6,022 bases of DNA from Synergistales bacterium (lineage in GTDB: Bacteria > Synergistota > Synergistia > Synergistales > 79-D21), in contig JADLKH010000005.1 in assembly GCA_015657435.1 (NCBI GenBank), positions 78,174 to 84,195 on the forward strand, read 5' to 3'. The position numbers were made by a program, and so were the translations under genes. The notes beneath the pieces were generated by a model. The model saw only the letters and a program-made list of their open reading frames with translations. It was not told the origin of the DNA and did no database searches. Every line of letters begins with the position of its first letter. Within the stretch, counting starts at the first letter, position 1. Positions 1 to 4,716 of this stretch are shown piece after piece.

Positions 1-546
1 GAAATGAAAACCCTCAAGCAAAAAATGGAAAAGGCGGTCGAGTTTTTTCGTTCCGAGCTCCTCGGTGTTCGAACGGGGCGGGCACATCCCGCACTGGTCG
101 AGGAAATTAAAGTGGAGTATTACGGCACTCCCACACCGATCAAGCAGTTGGGAACCGTCAATATTCCCGAAGCCCGACAGATTGTCATCACCCCGTGGGA
201 CAAGAGCGCCGGGAAGTTGATCGAAAAAGCGATACAGGCTTCATCCCTCGGGATCAACCCGAACAACGACGGAGAAAGCATCCGGTTGACGCTGCCCGAA
301 CTGAATCGTGAGAGGCGTCTTGAATTGACTAAACTCGTCAGAAAATATGGCGAGGAGGCCAAAGTGGCCGTCAGGAACCTTCGTCGGGATGCGATCGAAA
401 ACCTGAAGAAAATGGAAAAGGAAAGTCGTATTACGGAAGATGACCTGAAACGCTTCCAGAAGGAAGTTCAGGATATGACGGACGAATTTATCAAGAAGCT
501 GGATACCGTCCTGGAGGAGAAAGAAAAGGAAATCATGGAGCAGTAG
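1..546 (+). CDS. frr: Ribosome recycling factor (5' end probably just outside the window)
   Basis: Ribosome recycling factor acts in the cytoplasm with EF-G to split the post-termination ribosome so that its subunits can be reused. Counting from the ATG at 4, the visible protein has 180 residues and is collinear with the family: VRTGRAHP at 22-29, YYGTPTP at 39-45, INPNNDG at 84-90, a LTLPELNRERR segment near 96-106, and RNLRRDA at 124-130. Domain I is formed by the N- and C-terminal helices, which are rich in Lys and Glu; domain II lies roughly between residues 30 and 100. The usual length is about 185, and E. coli RRF has about five more residues before the MEKAV-like helix. The in-frame GAA codon at 1-3 also keeps the frame open to the left. 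I therefore infer that the true start lies a few codons upstream and that ATG 4 is an internal methionine. The stop is TAG at 544-546, followed at once by a strong terminator, so this is the last gene of its transcript. Identity is very secure; only the start is uncertain. Confidence 0.96.
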   Translation, partial: EMKTLKQKMEKAVEFFRSELLGVRTGRAHPALVEEIKVEYYGTPTPIKQLGTVNIPEARQIVITPWDKSAGKLIEKAIQASSLGINPNNDGESIRLTLPELNRERRLELTKLVRKYGEEAKVAVRNLRRDAIENLKKMEKESRITEDDLKRFQKEVQDMTDEFIKKLDTVLEEKEKEIMEQ

Positions 547-560
547 GTTGCTTGATGGAA

Positions 561-603
561 ACGAGGGCCTGCCGCCTTAGACGGCAGGCCCTCGTTCTTT
601 TTT
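561..603 (+). terminator. Rho-independent terminator of frr
   Basis: A perfect 14-bp stem (561-574 paired with 582-595) with a 7-base loop is followed by a T-rich run (595-603, broken by one C). It begins 14 bases after the frr stop codon. The stem is GC-rich and the T tract is on the plus strand, so it terminates the frr transcript. Confidence 0.94.
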
Positions 604-604
604 C

Positions 605-633
605 TGGACAACCTGGAATGGCTTCGCTAAAAT
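605..633 (+). promoter_or_regulatory. Sigma70-type promoter for carbamate kinase
   Basis: The -35 box TGGACA (605-610) matches TTGACA at five of six positions. The -10 box TAAAAT (628-633) matches TATAAT at five of six. The spacer is exactly 17 bases. It lies just after the frr terminator and about 50 bases before the arcC start, where a new promoter is needed. Transcription would start near 640 and give a leader of about 40 bases. No convincing operator is seen. Confidence 0.7.
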
Positions 634-681
634 GTAACTTGGCTAAGAAAATAGTTCATCCACTGACCAGGAGGTATTTTC

Positions 682-1626
682 GTGAGAAAACGCGTGGTCG
701 TCGCACTCGGAGGCAATGCCATCCTTCAGCGCGGACAGCGTGGAACGGCCGCTGAGCAGATGGAAAACGTAAAAATGACTGCCGCACAAGTCGTCAAAAT
801 GATCGAAGCCGGTTACGAAGTGATCCTGACGCATGGCAACGGGCCGCAGGTCGGAACAATCCTCATTCAGAACGAACTTGGAGCGCGGCAGGTTCCTCCC
901 ATGCCGATGGACATCTGCGGTGCGGAAAGCCAGGGCTTCATCGGCTACCTATTTTGCCAGGCTCTCGGAAACCACTTTGCCCAAATGAAGAATCGTTCAT
1001 CCCAACCGATCTGCCTGGTGACACAGGTCAAGGTCGATCCGGATGACCCTGCTTTTCTTCATCCTACAAAGCCGGTCGGCCCCTTTTTCACTGAAGACGA
1101 AGCGCGACGTCGGATGAGCGAGCGCAGCGAAACCTGGATTGAGGATGCCGGAAGAGGCTGGCGGAGGGTCGTCCCATCCCCGGATCCGAAGGAAATCATC
1201 GAAAGGGAAGCGGTCGTTGCACTTGTGGAGAAGGGGTACGTCGTCATTGCTTCCGGAGGGGGCGGCATCCCTGTTGTCGTCGATCGGGAAGGGAAGCTGG
1301 AGGGAGTCGAGGCCGTCATAGACAAGGATCTGGCTGCCGAAAGACTGGCTCACGACGTGAACGCAGATTTCCTGTTGATCCTCACCGACGTTCCCCAGGT
1401 TCTGATCAACTATCGGCAGCCTTCAGAGAAGCCCCTGTCAAAAGTTTGTGCCTCCGAGCTCGAGGTTTATCAGGAAGAGGGACATTTCAAGGCGGGCAGC
1501 ATGGGACCGAAGGTGGAAGCCACCCTGAGGTTTGTCAAAAACGGCGGGAAAAGAGCGATCATCGCCCGCCTGGACGAAGCCCTGGAAGCTCTGGAAGGTT
1601 CACGGGGCACGCAGGTTGTGCGCTGA
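682..1626 (+). CDS. arcC: Carbamate kinase
   Basis: Carbamate kinase (EC 2.7.2.2) reversibly transfers phosphate between carbamoyl phosphate and ADP. In fermenting bacteria it usually makes ATP at the end of arginine, citrulline or purine breakdown, in the cytoplasm. The 314-residue length is typical. Amino-acid kinase fold motifs appear in order: ALGGNAIL 8-15, HGNGPQVG 51-58, CGAESQGFIGY 79-89, KPVGPFF 130-136, GRGWRRVVPSPDP 157-169, SGGGGIPV 191-198, AVIDKDLAAERLA 211-223, LLILTDV 231-237 and GSMGPKVEA 272-280. The GTG start is supported by AGGAGGT at 669-675, six bases upstream, and by the family N-terminus (basic residues, then VVVALGGNA). The gene has its own promoter and is flanked by terminators, so it is probably monocistronic. 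No arginine deiminase or ornithine carbamoyltransferase gene lies in the window, so its source of carbamoyl phosphate cannot be read from context. Confidence 0.96.
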   Translation: MRKRVVVALGGNAILQRGQRGTAAEQMENVKMTAAQVVKMIEAGYEVILTHGNGPQVGTILIQNELGARQVPPMPMDICGAESQGFIGYLFCQALGNHFAQMKNRSSQPICLVTQVKVDPDDPAFLHPTKPVGPFFTEDEARRRMSERSETWIEDAGRGWRRVVPSPDPKEIIEREAVVALVEKGYVVIASGGGGIPVVVDREGKLEGVEAVIDKDLAAERLAHDVNADFLLILTDVPQVLINYRQPSEKPLSKVCASELEVYQEEGHFKAGSMGPKVEATLRFVKNGGKRAIIARLDEALEALEGSRGTQVVR

Positions 1627-1641
1627 AGGAAGTCGAATGAA

Positions 1642-1680
1642 AGAAGAGGGGGAAGACCTCGTCAGGCTCCCCCCTCTTCT
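1642..1680. terminator. Shared hairpin between convergent arcC and aminotransferase genes
   Basis: An 11-bp perfect stem (1642-1652 with 1670-1680) holds a further short inner pairing (CCT 1657-1659 with AGG 1664-1666). It lies 15 bases after the arcC stop and 13 bases from the aminotransferase stop. On the minus strand the stem runs into a short T-rich stretch; on the plus strand it is followed by CTGGCTATCTG, with no T tract. It is therefore a better terminator for the minus-strand gene and a weaker one, or a 3'-end stabiliser, for arcC. Confidence 0.75.
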
Positions 1681-1693
1681 GGCTATCTGAAAG

Positions 1694-2890
1694 CTAAAGT
1701 TCGGCCAGGAATTTCCCGAAACGCCGCATGCCTTCTTCGATCTCTTCGACGGAGTTCGAATAGGAAAAACGGAGATATCCCGGTGCGAGAAAGGCACTAC
1801 CGGGAACCGCCGCCACATATTCACCCTCGAGGAGAGCCTTGCAAAGGGAAACATCATCCGTAATCGTTTTCCCCCTGTAGCTTTTGCCAAGGCATTTCCG
1901 GGCGTCAACAAAGACATAGAAGGCTCCGTCTGGTTCCGTAACGGAGATGTGGGGCATGTGCGAAAGAGCTTCGAGGATGATCCGGCGACGTTCTTCGAAC
2001 GCTTTTCTCATGACCTCGACTTCAGGTTCCGCCTCTCTTATGGCGCCCACCGAAGCCCACTGTGAAATGGAAGTCGGATTGGAGGTCAGGTGTCCCTGTA
2101 TGCTGCCCATCTTTTCGATGAGCGCTTTCGGACCTAGCGCGTAGCCGATTCGCCAGCCCGTCATCGCAAAAGCCTTGCTGACGCCGTTGACAATGAGTGT
2201 CGAGTCCCGCAGGGAGGGAGAAACGGTCAGGATATTCCGATGCAAGGCTTCTCCATAGACTAGGCGTTCGTAAATTTCGTCAAAAATCACCCAGAGTCCC
2301 TTTGCCTGTGCAATGGAGGCGATTTCGGCGAGGAGTTCCTTTCGGTAAACGCTACCGGTCGGGTTGTTTGGAGTGTTCAGAAGAAGACCGACCGTTCTGG
2401 GGGTGATCACCCTTTCGAGCATGTCCGGGGTGGGGAGAAAGCCGTTTGCTGCAGTGTCAACGATGACCGGTTTTCCGTCGCAGAGGGAAATTTGCTCGAC
2501 ATAGCTGACCCAGGCGGGAGCAAAGACGACGACTTCATCACCAGGGTTCAGAAGGCAAGCGAGGGCTTCGAAGAGAAGAGGCTTGGCTCCGGCGCCGACA
2601 ACAATTTCACCGGGCTGATAATCCAGCCCGAAATGGCTTCGGTAGTATGCTTGTATCGCCTCCTTCAATTCGGGGATCCCGGAAGTCGGAGTATAATGAG
2701 TCTCCCCTCGGTCCAAAGCTTCCTTTGCCGCGCGAATGGCGGCCGGAGGGGAAGAGAAATCCGGTTCCCCTGCACCGAAAGAGATGACGGGTTTGCCTTC
2801 TCGTTTCAGCTCCTTTGCCTTGGCAACCACTTCGAGAGTGGCGGAAGGCGCAAGTTTCAAGGCTCGTTCGGACAGGCGCACTTGCCTCAC
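1694..2890 (-). CDS. Class I/II pyridoxal-phosphate aminotransferase, probably aspartate aminotransferase (class Ib type)
   Basis: This fold-type I aminotransferase moves an amino group between amino acids and 2-oxo acids; aspartate with 2-oxoglutarate is the likely pair. The protein has 398 residues, normal for the family. Visible features are SFGAGEPDF 37-45, YTPTSGIPELKEAI 66-79, NTPNNPTG 172-179 (Asn176 contacting PLP), FDEIYERL 203-210 (Asp204 at the pyridine nitrogen), SKAFAMTGWRIGY 238-250 with the Schiff-base Lys239, and LRFSYSNS 373-380 with Arg374 for the substrate alpha-carboxylate. Lys103 in GAGAKPLLFEAL sits where Thermus-type aspartate aminotransferases use a lysine for the distal carboxylate, which favours a dicarboxylic substrate. 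The start is ambiguous: GTG at 2888-2890 has GAGGA only one base upstream, while GTG at 2879-2881 (giving MRLSERALKL) has it ten bases upstream and fits the family N-terminus. The gene is divergent from hpf and convergent with arcC. Exact substrate specificity is not certain. Confidence 0.93.
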   Translation of the reverse strand: MRQVRLSERALKLAPSATLEVVAKAKELKREGKPVISFGAGEPDFSSPPAAIRAAKEALDRGETHYTPTSGIPELKEAIQAYYRSHFGLDYQPGEIVVGAGAKPLLFEALACLLNPGDEVVVFAPAWVSYVEQISLCDGKPVIVDTAANGFLPTPDMLERVITPRTVGLLLNTPNNPTGSVYRKELLAEIASIAQAKGLWVIFDEIYERLVYGEALHRNILTVSPSLRDSTLIVNGVSKAFAMTGWRIGYALGPKALIEKMGSIQGHLTSNPTSISQWASVGAIREAEPEVEVMRKAFEERRRIILEALSHMPHISVTEPDGAFYVFVDARKCLGKSYRGKTITDDVSLCKALLEGEYVAAVPGSAFLAPGYLRFSYSNSVEEIEEGMRRFGKFLAEL

Positions 2891-2927
2891 TTCCTCTTCT
2901 TCATGGAATTAGGACTCTTGAAAAAAG

Positions 2928-2957
2928 ATTGTAGCAGATCACTCCTAAGAGTGTCAG
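2928..2957 (-). promoter_or_regulatory. Promoter of the aminotransferase gene
   Basis: Read on the minus strand, CTGACA (2957-2952) and TACAAT (2933-2928) are separated by 18 bases; each matches its consensus at five of six positions. Transcription would start near 2921, about 30 bases before the GTG start. A second, weaker candidate lies upstream: an extended -10 TGG-TATATT on the minus strand (2976-2968) without a good -35 box. Confidence 0.62.
2940..2953. repeat. Palindrome inside the aminotransferase promoter (possible operator)
   Basis: CACTC (2940-2944) and GAGTG (2949-2953) form a 14-base interrupted palindrome with a central TA step and one mismatched pair. It lies entirely between the -10 and -35 boxes or touching the -35 box of the minus-strand promoter. 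A further related half site, ACTCTT, is at 2914-2919 just past the predicted transcription start. The position suggests a repressor site, but the arms are short and no regulator gene is present to support it. Confidence 0.3.
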
Positions 2958-3037
2958 GGATTCATTGAATATACCAAGACAGCATAATGATAAGCTGACA
3001 AAGTGCCAATACGGCCGTTCTCGATCGGGCTGTCGGA

Positions 3038-3046
3038 TGGTATAAT
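3038..3046 (+). promoter_or_regulatory. Extended -10 promoter of hpf
   Basis: TGG-TATAAT (3038-3046) is a perfect -10 box with the extended TGn element. The best-spaced -35 candidate, TTCTCG at 3018-3023 (17-base spacer), is poor, as expected for an extended -10 promoter. Transcription would start near 3053 and give a leader of about 37 bases before the hpf ATG. The 8-base perfect palindrome ACGGCCGT (3011-3018) abuts the -35 position; its meaning is unknown. Confidence 0.65.
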
Positions 3047-3077
3047 CCTTTGTAGACACGGCTTTCGACGTCGGAAT

Positions 3078-3083
3078 GGAGGG
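3078..3083 (+). promoter_or_regulatory. Ribosome binding site fixing the hpf start
   Basis: GGAGGG ends six bases before ATG 3090 but directly abuts the earlier in-frame ATG 3084, and so favours 3090. The start codon is followed by the family-like sequence MSVRFVSRNVELSDDL. Confidence 0.75.
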
Positions 3084-3089
3084 ATGGGC

Positions 3090-3638
3090 ATGAGCGTTCG
3101 CTTTGTCTCACGCAATGTCGAGCTTTCGGACGATCTTAAGGATTACATGGAGAAGAAGCTGGGGAAACTGGAAAAATTCTTTGAAAAGATCCTCGATTCA
3201 AAAGTTGCGTTGAGTCACAGCAGGGGGATGTTTGTCGTCGAGATCACTGCGAATGTCAACGGGGTAGTCATGAGGGGAGAAGAGTATGCTCCGGAACAGA
3301 GAAAGGCCTTCGACGGGGCGATCAGGAATATCGAAACACAGGTGAAGAAACACAAGAACTTCCTGAAGGACAGGGCATTCCTCAAGACGCACGACCTTTC
3401 TCCGGAACTCGCGAACCTGTATGCGGCAGCCGAGAATCCCATCCCGGCCGCGACGGAGGAGGAAATCGTTAAAACGAAGAAATTCCCGCTTCGCCCGATG
3501 AGCCCGACCGAAGCGACCTTACAGATGGATCTTCTTGGGCACAGTTTTTTTGTTTTCCGCAACGCGGAAACCGGCCAGACGAATGTCGTCTACAGGAGGA
3601 AAGAAGGCGGTTTCGGACTCCTGGAACCTGAAAGCTGA
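3090..3638 (+). CDS. hpf: Long-form ribosome hibernation promoting factor (HPF/YfiA family)
   Basis: This protein binds the 30S subunit in the mRNA/tRNA channel and pairs 70S ribosomes into inactive 100S dimers under slow growth or stress. With the ATG at 3090 it has 182 residues, the usual size of the long form. The N-terminal S30AE domain covers about residues 1-100 (FVSRNVELSDDLKDYMEKKLGKLEKFF, then the NVNGVVMRGEEYAPEQRKAFDGAI region). A linker of about 25 residues follows, then the C-terminal dimerisation domain at about 127-180 (IVKTKKFPLRPMSPTEATLQMDLLGHSFFVFRNAETGQTNVVYRRKEGGFGLLEP). An in-frame GTG at 3003 would extend the protein by 29 residues. I reject it because the -10 box at 3041-3046 lies inside that extension and the ribosome binding site and family N-terminus both point to 3090. 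The gene has its own promoter and a strong terminator. Confidence 0.95.
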   Translation: MSVRFVSRNVELSDDLKDYMEKKLGKLEKFFEKILDSKVALSHSRGMFVVEITANVNGVVMRGEEYAPEQRKAFDGAIRNIETQVKKHKNFLKDRAFLKTHDLSPELANLYAAAENPIPAATEEEIVKTKKFPLRPMSPTEATLQMDLLGHSFFVFRNAETGQTNVVYRRKEGGFGLLEPES

Positions 3639-3653
3639 AAGAGGTTGGACCGG

Positions 3654-3683
3654 GGGCCCCAAAGGGCCCCTTTTTTTCTTTTT
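3654..3683 (+). terminator. Rho-independent terminator after hpf
   Basis: A 7-bp all-GC stem (GGGGCCC 3654-3660 with GGGCCCC 3664-3670) with an AAA loop is followed by seven T, one C and five T. It starts 16 bases after the hpf stop and ends 27 bases before the hypA ATG. The three-base loop may open to a larger one in practice. Confidence 0.9.
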
Positions 3684-3710
3684 CGGTATGGATGAGGGAG
3701 GAACCAGACG

Positions 3711-4073
3711 ATGCACGAAATGTCGCTTGTCGAAGCAATCCTCGAATCTCTGGTGCCGCTTTGCGTGGAGAACCGCTGGAGGAAAATCGAACGAGTTGTT
3801 CTGAGAATTGGAAGCCTCAGACAAGTCATCCCTGAAGCCTTGGTGTTTTGTTTTGAAGCCGCTTCCTCTGGGACTCCGCTCGCCGATGCGTCGATCGAGA
3901 TCAAGGAAGTGCCGATCCGGCAGAAATGCGCTTCCTGCGGATTAGAATGGGAGGGTGAGGTTCCACTGGGACGATGTTCCGGGTGCCGCTCGGTTGAGGT
4001 TGAAACGATCGCGGGCCTGGAATTGGAAATCGAAGCTCTGGAGGTCTTGGAGAATGGCGACGAAAAGGGTTAG
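3711..4073 (+). CDS. hypA: HypA nickel metallochaperone for hydrogenase maturation
   Basis: HypA carries Ni(II) and, with the GTPase HypB, inserts it into the large subunit of [NiFe]-hydrogenase; in some bacteria it also helps urease. The 120-residue protein has the expected N-terminal MHE motif (Met1, His2, Glu3), where the N-terminus and His2 bind nickel. It also has a structural zinc site of two CxxC pairs, Cys73/Cys76 and Cys89/Cys92. The length is normal for the family (about 113-120). The ATG at 3711 is well supported by GGGAGGA (3696-3702), eight bases upstream, and must be exact because MHE is functional. Its 3' end overlaps hypB by 20 bases. No promoter fits between the hpf terminator and the start, so expression probably comes by read-through or from a promoter inside hpf. 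No hydrogenase structural gene is in view, so the client enzyme is unknown. Confidence 0.96.
   Translation: MHEMSLVEAILESLVPLCVENRWRKIERVVLRIGSLRQVIPEALVFCFEAASSGTPLADASIEIKEVPIRQKCASCGLEWEGEVPLGRCSGCRSVEVETIAGLELEIEALEVLENGDEKG
4040..4045 (+). promoter_or_regulatory. Ribosome binding site of hypB inside hypA
   Basis: GGAGGT lies eight bases before ATG 4054, within the last codons of hypA. It settles the hypB start against the longer in-frame GTG at 3955. Confidence 0.75.
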
Positions 4074-4716
4074 TGTGTTTAAATCCGTTCTTGCCGCGGA
4101 TGAACAGTTTGCCCTCAGGATCCGTAGGGAAATGGATGAAAGAGGGGTGCTCGTGCTCAACCTGATTGGTTCTCCCGGTGCGGGGAAGACTTCCCTTCTG
4201 GAAGGGTCGCTCAGGCGTTGCCGTTTCAGGGCGGCAGTTGTGGAAGGAGACATCGCGACCGCCCGAGACGCGGAACGAATCGCTTCCTGCGGGGTTCCCG
4301 TTGTCCAGATCAACACGAAGGGCGGATGCCACCTGGAGGCCAATCTCGTTTCGAAAGCACTGGGGGCGTTCGAGCTCGATAAGATCGACGTAATCTTCAT
4401 CGAAAATGTAGGCAACCTTGTCTGTCCTGCCGAATTCGACCTGGGAGAGGATTGCAAGGTCGCCGTGTGCAGCACGGCTGAAGGCGCGGACAAGCCCCTG
4501 AAATATCCGCACCTCTTCCACGAATGCAAAGCGGTGGTCCTGACTAAAAAGGACCTTTCCCCCTACGTTCGTTTCGATCGAGAACTGTTCTGGGGCGATG
4601 TGGAGGCGCTTAACGGGAAGGCCGTGAAGATCGAGGTCGACAACCTGACCGGTGAAGGAATCGATACGTGGTTGGAGTGGGTGGAAGAATGCCTGGAACA
4701 GAAGCGCCGGCCATGA
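4054..4716 (+). CDS. hypB: HypB GTPase, nickel delivery for hydrogenase maturation
   Basis: HypB is a SIMIBI-class GTPase that works with HypA to load nickel into hydrogenase precursors. From ATG 4054 the protein has 220 residues. Visible motifs are the P-loop GSPGAGKT 39-46, EGDIATARDA 64-73, the metal-binding GCHLEA 91-96 (Cys92, His93), ENVGNLVCPAEFDL 117-130 with Cys124, and TKKDL 164-168 in place of the canonical NKxD base-recognition motif. The ENVGNLVCPA block separates HypB from the related urease protein UreG. There is no N-terminal CxxCGC high-affinity nickel motif and no histidine-rich tract, so it resembles the simple HypB form with only the G-domain metal site. It overlaps hypA by 20 bases and the helicase gene by ATGA, so translation is probably coupled. 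The longer reading from GTG 3955 is rejected because its first 33 residues are out-of-frame hypA sequence without family character. Confidence 0.96.
   Translation: MATKRVSVFKSVLAADEQFALRIRREMDERGVLVLNLIGSPGAGKTSLLEGSLRRCRFRAAVVEGDIATARDAERIASCGVPVVQINTKGGCHLEANLVSKALGAFELDKIDVIFIENVGNLVCPAEFDLGEDCKVAVCSTAEGADKPLKYPHLFHECKAVVLTKKDLSPYVRFDRELFWGDVEALNGKAVKIEVDNLTGEGIDTWLEWVEECLEQKRRP

Noticed and set aside
552..755. Plus-strand 67-codon open frame between frr and arcC
   Set aside because: It spans the frr terminator hairpin and the arcC promoter and enters arcC out of frame.
2492..2968. Plus-strand 158-codon open frame opposite the aminotransferase
   Set aside because: It is antisense to a conserved enzyme gene and runs through that gene's promoter; its sequence has no recognisable protein character.
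3554..3570. Perfect 7-bp inverted repeat near the end of hpf, close to a T run
   Set aside because: The T run precedes the stem on the plus strand and is an A run after it on the minus strand, so it is not a terminator; the bases encode the conserved FFVFRNAETG region.
3955..4053. N-terminal extension of HypB from GTG 3955
   Set aside because: It overlaps the HypA coding sequence in another frame, gives an Arg/Trp-rich stretch unlike HypB, and ATG 4054 has a good ribosome binding site.
3901..4529. Two long minus-strand open frames (206 and 195 codons) opposite hypA and hypB
   Set aside because: They lie opposite well-recognised genes, show no family motifs or plausible start signals, and are explained by GC-biased codon use in the plus-strand genes.
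4689..4712. Eight-residue N-terminal extension of the helicase from ATG 4689
   Set aside because: Possible but less likely: ATG 4713 gives the usual short lead before the Q motif and a typical ATGA coupling. The alternative is kept in the gene entry.
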